A stretch of DNA of 32,684 nucleotides from an uncultured Clostridia bacterium (lineage in GTDB: Bacteria; Bacillota; Clostridia; Christensenellales; Borkfalkiaceae): positions 1-32,684 of the forward strand of contig CAMWKX010000002.1 in assembly GCA_947174955.1 (NCBI GenBank), given 5' to 3'. Every line of letters starts with the position of its first letter. The first letter of the stretch is position 1. Positions 1 to 7,584 of this stretch are shown here, in pieces. The notes beneath the pieces were generated by a model, which saw only the letters and a list, made by a program, of their open reading frames with translations, had not been told where the DNA came from and made no database searches. The position numbers and the translations under genes were made by a program.

Positions 1-985
1 CGTAGTCCGCCATTTCGGCAACCACGCCCAAATCGTGCGTGATAAGCATAATCGAACCGTTTATTTTGTGCTTTATGTCTCTTAAAAGGTCGAGTATCTG
101 CGCCTGAATGGTAACGTCGAGCGCGGTAGTCGGTTCGTCGGCTATAATCAGCTTGGGGTTACAAAGAAGCGCAATGGCTATCATAACCCTCTGGCGCATA
201 CCGCCCGAAAGCTCGTGAGGGAATTTTTTGTATACGCCCTCCGCGTCGGCAATACCTACCATTTTCAGCATATCTATGCTGTGAGCTTTGACCTGCTTTT
301 TGGATATGCCCTCGATATGCAGTAAACCGACCTCGTCAAGCTGATTGCCTATCGTGAACACTGGGTTCAACGAAGTCATCGGCTCCTGGAAAATCATCGA
401 GATTTCTCTGCCGCGGATGGAACGCATATGCTCTGTCGGCATCTTGGCGATGTCGACGACTCTGTCTTCCATCTCGTAGACGTTGCCGCCCAGGGAGTTC
501 TTCTTAATTATAGGCTTGCCCTTTTCGTTGAGCTTTCTATGCTCCTGCCCGTCCTCGCCGATTTCGGTTTCGTAAACGGGAATTTTTCTGCCGCGCGCGT
601 CGCGCTTGAAAAGACTTGCCTTGAACCTTATCGAGCCGCTTACAATCTGTCCGCTGGGCGCCTGCACGAGCTGCATTAACGAGAGCGACGTTACGCTCTT
701 GCCGCAGCCCGATTCGCCGACGACGCCGACGGTCGAACCCGCGGGTATGGAAAAGGTTACGCCGTTTACGGCTTTAACCGTGCCCGCGTCCGAGAAAAAG
801 TAGGTGTGAAGGTCATCGAACTCGATAATGTTGTTGTCGTCCTTCATCTCGGTCGTGTATTCGTCGGGCTTGGCGCGGCGCTTTTTCTGCTTTTCGAAAT
901 GGCGTATCGCCTTCGAATTTTCCCTTGCGATTGCGCGCGATTCCGAGCGGGATATGTAGTGCTTTTTATCCTTATTCGTAGCCAT
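1..985 (-). CDS. oppD: Oligopeptide/dipeptide ABC transporter ATPase (OppD/DppD type), partial: C-terminus off window
   Basis: This is the first nucleotide-binding subunit of the peptide importer; it hydrolyses ATP at the inner face of the membrane with a partner ATPase. The frame is open from the ATG at 985 to the window edge (328 codons). Motifs in order: Walker A GESGCGKS (residues 90-97), Q-loop FQEPMTSLNP (199-208), signature LSGGMRQR (259-266), Walker B LIIADEPT (279-286), D-loop ALD, H-loop THDLG (316-320). The FQEPMTSLNP form is typical of OppD/DppD. The start lies 2 bp after the oppC stop, with AGAGG just upstream. Two oddities: a charged N-terminal extension of about 50 residues before the ABC core, and about 45-50 extra residues between Walker A and the Q-loop (roughly 124-182), rich in Lys, Glu and Gly. 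The C-terminal oligopeptide-binding extension and the expected oppF lie outside the window. Confidence 0.95.
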   Translation of the reverse strand, partial: MATNKDKKHYISRSESRAIARENSKAIRHFEKQKKRRAKPDEYTTEMKDDNNIIEFDDLHTYFFSDAGTVKAVNGVTFSIPAGSTVGVVGESGCGKSVTSLSLMQLVQAPSGQIVSGSIRFKASLFKRDARGRKIPVYETEIGEDGQEHRKLNEKGKPIIKKNSLGGNVYEMEDRVVDIAKMPTEHMRSIRGREISMIFQEPMTSLNPVFTIGNQLDEVGLLHIEGISKKQVKAHSIDMLKMVGIADAEGVYKKFPHELSGGMRQRVMIAIALLCNPKLIIADEPTTALDVTIQAQILDLLRDIKHKINGSIMLITHDLGVVAEMADY

Positions 986-987
986 AC

Positions 988-2127
988 TTACCTCTTCATC
1001 TTAGGGTCGAAGGCGTCGCGCAAGCCGTCTCCGACAAAGTTAAATGCCAATATTGCCAGCGTTATGCACACGCCCGCGCCCACCCAAAGGTTGGGATAAT
1101 ACTGTCTGAACGTGCTGTCGCTCGCCAAATTTATCTGGTTGCCCCAGGTAGCCGTACCGAGCGGCGCGCCTATGTTCAAAAAGCCCAGAGTCGCCTCGGT
1201 TAAAATTATGCTGCCTAAGCCCAGAGTCATCGATACGATAAGCTGCGGTATTACGTTCGGCAACAGATGCTTGAATATCTTCGAGAACGTCGATAGTCCC
1301 GACGCCTTCGCCGCAAGCATAAACTCCTGTTCACGCAATGACAAAATCTGTCCGCGCACAAGCCTTGCCGTGCCTACCCAGCCGATCAGGCAGAGCACCA
1401 TCATCATATAATAGAGCTTTGCTATGCTGTCGCCCAAGCCGCTTTCGGTGAATATAACCGAAAGTATAAGCATAATGGGAATAGACGGTATACAGCTTAA
1501 TATATCGACTATACGCATTATGAGGTTGTCTACCCACTTGCCGAAATAGCCGGCAAGTCCGCCCAAAATAACGCCTATTACCGTTTCGATTATAACTACG
1601 ACGAAGCCGATTGTAAGCGAAACTCTGCCGCCGTACATAAGACGAGTGAGCACGTCGTAACCCATATTGTCTGTGCCCATCCAGTGCGCCCAACTTATGT
1701 CCGCAAGCTTGGCAACTCTCGGAAGTCTTACCGATATTGCAATCGCCTGATACGCGGTTTCGCCGTCCTTGTACGTAATGGGCGTTGACGAAACTATTTC
1801 TTTTATTCGCGAGGGGTCGCTGTCAAGCACCGTGCCGCCGTTAGCCGACCAGGGCGAGAAAACGGGTCCCAAAAACGCGAACAGAAATAAAAGTACTATC
1901 GTAACAAGACCTATGACCGAAAGCTTGGAGCGGAAAAACCTCTTTAAGACGGTCATCCACGGGGAAAGCACCTTTGCCCTGTCGGTCAGGTTTTCGCCGT
2001 GCAGTTCGTCGCCCTTTTCCTCTTCGGTCAGCGTGCTTTGAACAACTTCCGTTTCGGTTGCGGTCACAGCTTCCGTATCCGCAGTGGTCGCACCACTCGC
2101 ACCGCTTATTTTCTTATCTTCTTCCAT
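988..2127 (-). CDS. oppC: Oligopeptide ABC transporter permease (OppC/DppC type)
   Basis: Second membrane subunit of the peptide importer, 379 aa. After a cytoplasmic N-terminal extension of about 55 residues rich in Glu, Thr and Ala, the first membrane segment lies near 69-90. It is followed by the family motif HWMGTDNMGYDVLTRLMYGG (148-167, compare HPLGTDxxGRDVLSRLxYG) and further membrane segments. The EAA-type loop that contacts the ATPase is at about 268-290 (EFMLAAKASGLSTFSKIFKH). OppC proteins are usually about 300 aa; the excess is the N-terminal tail plus the periplasmic-side loop at about 95-140. The ATG start has AGAGGTG upstream and is 11 bp downstream of the oppB stop, so the two are surely co-transcribed. 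Confidence 0.95.
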   Translation of the reverse strand: MEEDKKISGASGATTADTEAVTATETEVVQSTLTEEEKGDELHGENLTDRAKVLSPWMTVLKRFFRSKLSVIGLVTIVLLFLFAFLGPVFSPWSANGGTVLDSDPSRIKEIVSSTPITYKDGETAYQAIAISVRLPRVAKLADISWAHWMGTDNMGYDVLTRLMYGGRVSLTIGFVVVIIETVIGVILGGLAGYFGKWVDNLIMRIVDILSCIPSIPIMLILSVIFTESGLGDSIAKLYYMMMVLCLIGWVGTARLVRGQILSLREQEFMLAAKASGLSTFSKIFKHLLPNVIPQLIVSMTLGLGSIILTEATLGFLNIGAPLGTATWGNQINLASDSTFRQYYPNLWVGAGVCITLAILAFNFVGDGLRDAFDPKMKR

Positions 2128-2138
2128 AACGCACCTCT

Positions 2139-3149
2139 TTATTTGCCGAGCTTAACTCTCGGGTCGACTACCGCGTACATAATGTCCGCGAACAGCACGC
2201 CGATTACGGTCAGCACGGCAAGGAACATATTGTAGCCCATTGCAAGGAACACGTCGCCCTTCAACAGCGCGTTGTACGCTATACGTCCAATACCGGGGAG
2301 CGCGAAAATCTCTTCCGTAATCATCGCGCCGCCGAACAGCGTGGGCAACGTGAACGACAACTGCGTAACGAGGGGAATCATCGTGTTGCGGAAAACGTGC
2401 TTATAGATGACTTTCCTCTCCGAAAGACCCTTTGCGCGCGCCGTTCTTATGTAGTCCGCATTCAGCACTTCGAGCGTGTTGGTACGCGTGTAGCGCATAA
2501 GTCCGCCGATGCTCAAAAGCACCATAACCGACATAGGCAGGATAAGGTGCCAGATGTTGTCGGCAAACTGCGCGAAAGCGCCCGCGCCCATCATATCGGC
2601 ACTGGCAAGACCGCCCGTTTCGAACCAGCCCAAATCGACCGCGAACCACTTGATAAACAGGTTGCCGAGGAAGAAGGACGGGAACGCTATGCCGACCATA
2701 CACAGTACGGTGGCGACGTAGTCGAGCTTGCCGTACTGATTGACCGCGCACTTTACGCCCAAAGGAATGGCAATAATCATTTCCAGAAGGAGCGCAACGA
2801 ACGATATACCGAACGAAAGCCACATATATTTTGCGATAACGTCCTGTACGGGCGCGTTCTGATTCTGGAAGGATATACCCATATCCCCTTGCAGGAATCT
2901 GCCGAGCCACATAAAGTAGCCCTTTATTATTCCCCAGAAAGAGTTATCGTCGAGCCCGTAGGGCGCTAACATTGCGGTTAACTGTCTTGCCTTCTCCGCC
3001 TCGTCCATATCGACCTGGGAATGCGACAGCTCGAACTGGTCTTTCAGAATGTTGCTGGGCATACACCTTATGAGTATGTACATTATTATCGATACGCCGA
3101 ATAAAATCAGAAGCGCAAGCAGTAATCTTTTGACTATATATTTAAACAT
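2139..3149 (-). CDS. oppB: Oligopeptide ABC transporter permease (OppB/DppB type)
   Basis: First membrane subunit of the peptide importer, 336 aa, a normal length for the family. It begins with the typical amphipathic start and first membrane helix (about residues 8-28, starting MFKYIVKRLL). Further hydrophobic segments lie near 110-132, 143-170, 200-217, 255-275 and 305-325. The EAA loop is at about 231-255 (ADYIRTARAKGLSERKVIYK), and the protein ends in the family-typical DPRVK. The ATG has CGGAGT upstream, and the gene starts 26 bp after the binding-protein gene. It pairs with OppC to form the translocation channel. I see nothing unusual in it. Confidence 0.95.
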   Translation of the reverse strand: MFKYIVKRLLLALLILFGVSIIMYILIRCMPSNILKDQFELSHSQVDMDEAEKARQLTAMLAPYGLDDNSFWGIIKGYFMWLGRFLQGDMGISFQNQNAPVQDVIAKYMWLSFGISFVALLLEMIIAIPLGVKCAVNQYGKLDYVATVLCMVGIAFPSFFLGNLFIKWFAVDLGWFETGGLASADMMGAGAFAQFADNIWHLILPMSVMVLLSIGGLMRYTRTNTLEVLNADYIRTARAKGLSERKVIYKHVFRNTMIPLVTQLSFTLPTLFGGAMITEEIFALPGIGRIAYNALLKGDVFLAMGYNMFLAVLTVIGVLFADIMYAVVDPRVKLGK

Positions 3150-3175
3150 TTTTTACTCCGAAGAGATTTTATTTA

Positions 3176-6004
3176 TCAGTTTGTTCCCTGTTCTTCCTCT
3201 GCACCCGCGGGACGCGCGTAGTAAGAAACCTTCCACAGCTCGCTTATGGGTCCCATATTGTGCGAAGCGTCGTCGATATGCATCGACGCGGGGTCGAGCA
3301 CGTTGGCGTTGTATACGCACAGATCGTATCTCTGATAGGTGGGGAATTCGACCGCAAGCTCCATTATGAGGTCGAGCGCGCACATCTGGCTGTATTCCTT
3401 ACCCGTCGACTTACCGTAGATCTCGGCACGCGCACGTTCGTCAAGCGTCTGTCTGCCCGCCATTATCTTGTCGTTGAGGGCGTCGACAATCTGCTTTTCC
3501 GTGTCGAACTTGCCGGACGAATCGTTTACAATGCCGTCCTTGTTCCAGTTCTTGGTGCTCGAAGCTCTCGAATACTTACTGTAAATCTGATAGGGGTCGG
3601 GGTCAATACTCGACGACCAAGCCGCCGCCCATACCTGCAAGTCGCCCGTAGCGAGCTTTTGCAACGCCTGAATATCCGTGCCTACCTTGATAGTGAAGCC
3701 CGCAGATTCGAGCAACGTCTTTGCATAGGTGAATACCTGGTATGCGGGGTGGTCGGTAGATTCGCCCGCGATGGTAAAGTCGAACGACAGTCCCGTCTTA
3801 CCCGTTTCGGTGTTGTGCCAGGTGCCGTTGCTGTAACGCCAAGCGCCGTTATCTTCGATATAATCGATTATATCCTTCGCTTTGCTCTTATACGCATAAT
3901 ACTGACTTTTAGGCGGTTCGACGTAATCCCATACCCACGACTCGTTGGTCATAGGTCTGTTGATAAAGTTTACGAGCGTATTGCCGTAATAGTCGCGGAG
4001 GTGCGACGTATCGAACGCCATCATTATCGCACGTCTGATTTCGATATCTTCAACGTACTTGGGATTGATACCTATGTAGCCGTAGCCGTTCGTCTGATAA
4101 GTTACCTGAGCAAGCGAGCTGAGCGCCGTCTGGTTATCCGCCTTTGCAATGGGTTCGCCGTAGTCGATTTCGCCCTTGGTGAGCGCGTTGACTATCTGGT
4201 CGTCGCGCGTTTCCTTGTAGGTTACGTATTTGATTTTCGCGTTTTCGACGCCCGAACCCAAAGTGGTGAAGTTTTCGTTGCGCTTGTAGTAAGCGATTTT
4301 ATTGTCGAGGAAGTCCATAGGACCGGGATTATCGCCGCCGTTTTTGGTCGTGCACATATATGCGCCTGCACCTACGGGAACGCCGTTTTTAGTACCTTCG
4401 GAAAGCACGTCCTTGGTAAAGTTGAAATCGCTCCACTTTACGCCGAAGTGGGTTGCCGTGCCGTCGTATACCTTGCCCGACGTATAATCGTCCATAGCTT
4501 CCTGAACGTAGTTTACGCCGCCGTACGTGCCCGAATAGTAGTGAAGAGGTGCAACCGAGAAACCGAAGTTCCACTTTGCCTTGGGGTCGACGCCGACGAC
4601 CTTAATCTTTAATATGTCGTGCTCTTCGTCGTAGGTCTTGCCGTTGAACTCGTTGGAGCGGGAAACGGTTATGCCCTTAATGCTCTTGACCTTCTGCTCC
4701 TTGTCGTTTGCGGCGTTGGTCAGCTCGTCAAGATAGAACGCGTCGATTACGGTGCTGACGAAATAGCCCTCTTCGAGTATGCCCTTTACGCCTTCCTTGT
4801 TTTCGTTAATGGTGTAATCTTCCTTATCGGTATCGTAATTGTTTCCTTTCACGATACTGCCGGCGTTCTGCTCGTGCAGATACTTGATAGCTTCGTCCTT
4901 CTGAACGGCAAGCTTTGCGTCCTCTCTTTCAACGTCGGGATGCGCGGAGATATAAGCGTCGATCAGATCGCCGATAGCCTCCTCGTTCTCCATCATATAG
5001 ATAAGGCCCTGTCCCCTCGACGATATTTCGCCGACGGGCGTTCCGGTAAGATTGGTTACCTCGTCGCTTACCTTGGGGTCTATTTCGGTGGCGTATTTGC
5101 CGTTGTCGTCCTTGAAACGTACGGGAACGCCGTTGTCGTTCATCTTCTTCTGCTCTTCGAACACGCCTTCCATAAAGAAGAACGCCTGCCACTCCTTGGT
5201 GAAGTAGTAGTCCTCGTAAGCCTGCACGAAGCTCGTGGAAATGGAGTTCCAGTCGGCAGTGAGCGTTTCCTTATACTTTTCTATTACCGTTTTGAGGTCG
5301 CCCTTAACGTAAGTCTGCACGTCGCCCGACGCCCACTTGTAAAGGTTTTCGTAACGCGCATTCGCGGCGGTGTATGCCTCTGAGTCTATACTCGTGCCGC
5401 CGAGCGTATCGGGTGCGGTGGGGTCGTTGTTTCTGTACGCCTGCAAGCCCTCTATTCTGGTCGAGTAGATGGTGCTCGAACCGCTGTAAAGGGGATCGAG
5501 ATACACGTAGAGGTTGAACAGTACGTCCATTACCGTAAGGTCGACGCCGTCCGAGAATTTTATACCGTTCTTGATTAAAAATTCGTATGTAGTATAGCCG
5601 TTCTGGTCACCGTTGACGTTTCCTCCGGGAACCGCCGTTATCTTTTTACCGTCGCCCGTAGCTAACGTGTTGCCGGCAGCGTTGTAATAGGTTTCGAGAT
5701 AGTCCAACGCTACCGTAGGCTGGTCGTCGCCGACGGCGAGATTGCCGTTCGTGTCGGTGGTGATAAGGGCAACCTGGGTAAGGTTTGCTATCGTACCGTC
5801 GTTGAGCGAGGTATAAAACATAGGGTTGAACTTCTCGTCGAGCGCGCCTATCGCCAGCTTGAGCGGTTGGCTTTCGGGATCGCGGTATTCGATTTTACCG
5901 CCCGAACCTGGGGTGTTAGTCTTACAGCCCGCCGCGCCTACCATACCTGCCGCTATCGTGCCTGCAAGTCCTGCGCATATAAGTCCTTTTAATATCTTTT
6001 TCAC
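3176..6004 (-). CDS. oppA: Peptide-binding lipoprotein of ABC transporter (SBP_bac_5 family), greatly enlarged
   Basis: Extracellular substrate-binding subunit that would deliver peptides to OppBC. The signal peptide has lipobox GAAGC with Cys27, so it should be lipid-anchored. The family hallmark sits at about residues 142-165 (FLIKNGIKFSDGVDLTVMDV, matching the FxLRxGvkFxDGxpltaxDV pattern). Late-domain features are also present: ARAEIYGK, a DPDPYQIYS segment, and DFTIAG followed by HPAYQVFTYAKTLLESAGF. Family members are usually 500-600 aa; this one has 942, largely because of an extra segment of about 250 residues (185-440, nucleotides 4685-5452) of predominantly charged, probably helical sequence. 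The start codon is GTG at 6004 with a strong AGGAGGA. The gene is 35 bp after the preceding lipoprotein gene and 26 bp before oppB. The specificity (peptide length or sequence) cannot be told from the sequence; nickel, oligosaccharide or other SBP_bac_5 ligands are possible. Confidence 0.9.
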   Translation of the reverse strand: MKKILKGLICAGLAGTIAAGMVGAAGCKTNTPGSGGKIEYRDPESQPLKLAIGALDEKFNPMFYTSLNDGTIANLTQVALITTDTNGNLAVGDDQPTVALDYLETYYNAAGNTLATGDGKKITAVPGGNVNGDQNGYTTYEFLIKNGIKFSDGVDLTVMDVLFNLYVYLDPLYSGSSTIYSTRIEGLQAYRNNDPTAPDTLGGTSIDSEAYTAANARYENLYKWASGDVQTYVKGDLKTVIEKYKETLTADWNSISTSFVQAYEDYYFTKEWQAFFFMEGVFEEQKKMNDNGVPVRFKDDNGKYATEIDPKVSDEVTNLTGTPVGEISSRGQGLIYMMENEEAIGDLIDAYISAHPDVEREDAKLAVQKDEAIKYLHEQNAGSIVKGNNYDTDKEDYTINENKEGVKGILEEGYFVSTVIDAFYLDELTNAANDKEQKVKSIKGITVSRSNEFNGKTYDEEHDILKIKVVGVDPKAKWNFGFSVAPLHYYSGTYGGVNYVQEAMDDYTSGKVYDGTATHFGVKWSDFNFTKDVLSEGTKNGVPVGAGAYMCTTKNGGDNPGPMDFLDNKIAYYKRNENFTTLGSGVENAKIKYVTYKETRDDQIVNALTKGEIDYGEPIAKADNQTALSSLAQVTYQTNGYGYIGINPKYVEDIEIRRAIMMAFDTSHLRDYYGNTLVNFINRPMTNESWVWDYVEPPKSQYYAYKSKAKDIIDYIEDNGAWRYSNGTWHNTETGKTGLSFDFTIAGESTDHPAYQVFTYAKTLLESAGFTIKVGTDIQALQKLATGDLQVWAAAWSSSIDPDPYQIYSKYSRASSTKNWNKDGIVNDSSGKFDTEKQIVDALNDKIMAGRQTLDERARAEIYGKSTGKEYSQMCALDLIMELAVEFPTYQRYDLCVYNANVLDPASMHIDDASHNMGPISELWKVSYYARPAGAEEEQGTN
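4685..5452 (-). other. Lineage-specific insertion inside the peptide-binding protein
   Basis: Residues about 185-440 of the 942-aa binding protein separate the FSDGVDLTVMD motif from the next recognisable family segment (ITVSRSNEF onward). The block is rich in Glu, Lys, Asp and Tyr, keeps the reading frame, and has the same codon style as its flanks, so it is a real part of the protein and not an inserted gene. Boundaries are estimated by eye from the family pattern and could be off by tens of residues. Confidence 0.6.
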
Positions 6005-6009
6005 AATAG

Positions 6010-6016
6010 TCCTCCT
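6010..6016 (-). promoter_or_regulatory. Strong ribosome binding site that sets the GTG start of the binding protein
   Basis: The minus strand reads AGGAGGA, then 5 nt, then GTG at 6004-6002. No in-frame ATG lies nearby, and the encoded signal peptide begins directly at this GTG (KKILKGLICAG). The near-perfect anti-SD match in mid-operon suggests independent, high translation of the binding protein, as expected when binding proteins are made in excess of the membrane subunits. Confidence 0.8.
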
Positions 6017-6039
6017 TGAAAAAGTGCTTGGTTTTTACG

Positions 6040-7584
6040 TTAAGATTGTGCCTGTGCCTTGGTTATGGTATTTGTACCCGTAAGCTTTATGCCCGTAAAT
6101 GCTGCAAGGAACGCCTCGTCGCTTGCAAAAGGCTCGCCGCAAATCCAGTGGGCTATATCGCCGCCTTCCGCCGTCTTTACGCCGTTTATCGTGGGGTTGC
6201 CTTCGTACGTCGCGGTAATCGTGTCGACGGTCAAATTCATATTTGCCGCCGCCGCGGGTGCCGCCGTAGTGCATACCGCATAAAAATAATACGATCTGTT
6301 CGAGCTGGGCAACGAAATGTTTATATCCTTTAATACGAGCCCTGCGCCGCCTACCTTAAACTCCTTGTTAATGCCGCCGAATATGGAATACATCGAGTTG
6401 TTACCTATCGTGCCGTTTATGGTGAATTTAAGATTGCTTATCGTAAGCGGGGTGTTGCCTTCGCAGATTATCGTAGCCGCCGTAGTACCGCCCGTTCTCA
6501 ATGCCAGAGCGTTGCCCCTGTAATCGACGTCTTCCATAATCAGGAACTTCTTGTTCGCGTTGTCTATGCTCCTGAACATATCTCCGACCTTATTGGAGTC
6601 GGCAGCGCGTATTACCGTCCAGTCGCCCAATATGTAACGGCAGTAAACCTTCGTGGCGGGTGCGCCCACCCCTTCGGGTCTGGGCACGTACTCTACCTTC
6701 TGAGTCATCTCCTCGTCCATATAGGTCTTGACGAAGGTCAGCCCTTCGAGCACCATTATGGTATCGCGGTCGGCGGGCGTTTCGCCGTCGCCTACGATTG
6801 TGTTCGAAACGAGCAAATCGCCGTTTTTATACTTTTTCCCGCTTTCGCTGTTCGCGTCGGCGTATTCCGTCGTCTTGTCGCTCAAAGCCTTGCCCGTTTC
6901 GTCGGTAACTATAAGATAGTAGTTAATCTTTGCCGAAGGCACCCACTTTGCGCATACCACGGCTTCCGTATCGCTCGTGACTTTGAAATTGTTACTCTCG
7001 CTGTCAGCAATCAGCTTGCTTTCGTCGCATACTACGGTAACGTCCTTTTCGGTAATGCGGTCGGTCTTGCCCACTCTCGTAAACAGCGGTCTGTCCGTTT
7101 CGATATCGATAACCTGACTGCCGTTCTGCGTTAAGGGTACTACCGCAACCGTTACGTTGTCCTCGCTTGTCGCGTCGAATTCTTCGGAGATATTGCCGTC
7201 CGCATCGGGAGTGTAAGTATATTCGTACTTTATCTCGCCGACAAGGGTCGTATCGGGAGCGTCCTCCGCGGTGTAGCGGGCGGGCTCGTACCAGCCGATA
7301 AAATCGTAGCCCTTGCGCCCGACTTTCACACCCTCTTTGGCGGTTTGCGGCGTAATGTTGAAGAAAGGCACTTCAAGGTTGCCCGCCTTGTAGTAAATGT
7401 CGAGTACGGATATCGTCGTGGAGTCGTTGAACTCCCCGCCGTTGGAGTAGTAAGTGACCTTACCGTCATAACCCGCCCGCAACTCGGACAGACCCGGTCT
7501 GCCTATCTTGCAGCCGACGAGCGTGCACGCAAGGCACGCCGCCGCAAATACTATTAGCAAGTAAACCTTTAATCTCTTAGTCAT
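6040..7584 (-). CDS. Surface lipoprotein with InlB/Listeria-Bacteroides-type repeat
   Basis: Secreted, lipid-anchored protein of 514 aa of unknown function. The signal peptide MTKRLKVYLLIVFAAACLAC leads to lipobox LVGC (Cys25). An InlB B-repeat-like module follows: TYYSNGGEF near residues 44-52, GYDFIGWYEPARY near 90, and closing CAKWVP near 215. The C-terminal half has Ile/Asn/Gly-rich beta-helix-like sequence (MEDVDYRGNALALRTGG, NLKFTINGTIGNNSMYSIF). I chose the ATG at 7584 because it starts the signal peptide and overlaps the protease stop by 8 bp (ATGACTAA), with GGAGAAG upstream. An earlier in-frame TTG at 7647 would add a Lys-rich leader and has no support. Position between the protease and the binding protein suggests a role in holding substrate at the surface, but this is inference. 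Confidence 0.85.
   Translation of the reverse strand: MTKRLKVYLLIVFAAACLACTLVGCKIGRPGLSELRAGYDGKVTYYSNGGEFNDSTTISVLDIYYKAGNLEVPFFNITPQTAKEGVKVGRKGYDFIGWYEPARYTAEDAPDTTLVGEIKYEYTYTPDADGNISEEFDATSEDNVTVAVVPLTQNGSQVIDIETDRPLFTRVGKTDRITEKDVTVVCDESKLIADSESNNFKVTSDTEAVVCAKWVPSAKINYYLIVTDETGKALSDKTTEYADANSESGKKYKNGDLLVSNTIVGDGETPADRDTIMVLEGLTFVKTYMDEEMTQKVEYVPRPEGVGAPATKVYCRYILGDWTVIRAADSNKVGDMFRSIDNANKKFLIMEDVDYRGNALALRTGGTTAATIICEGNTPLTISNLKFTINGTIGNNSMYSIFGGINKEFKVGGAGLVLKDINISLPSSNRSYYFYAVCTTAAPAAAANMNLTVDTITATYEGNPTINGVKTAEGGDIAHWICGEPFASDEAFLAAFTGIKLTGTNTITKAQAQS

Noticed and set aside
3260..4612. Long plus-strand open frame opposite the binding-protein gene (450 codons), and similar ones at 15960-17660 and 19275-20297
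   Set aside because: They lie antisense inside clearly coding genes with known motifs, have no ribosome site or homologous look, and arise from the codon bias of the GC-rich minus-strand genes.
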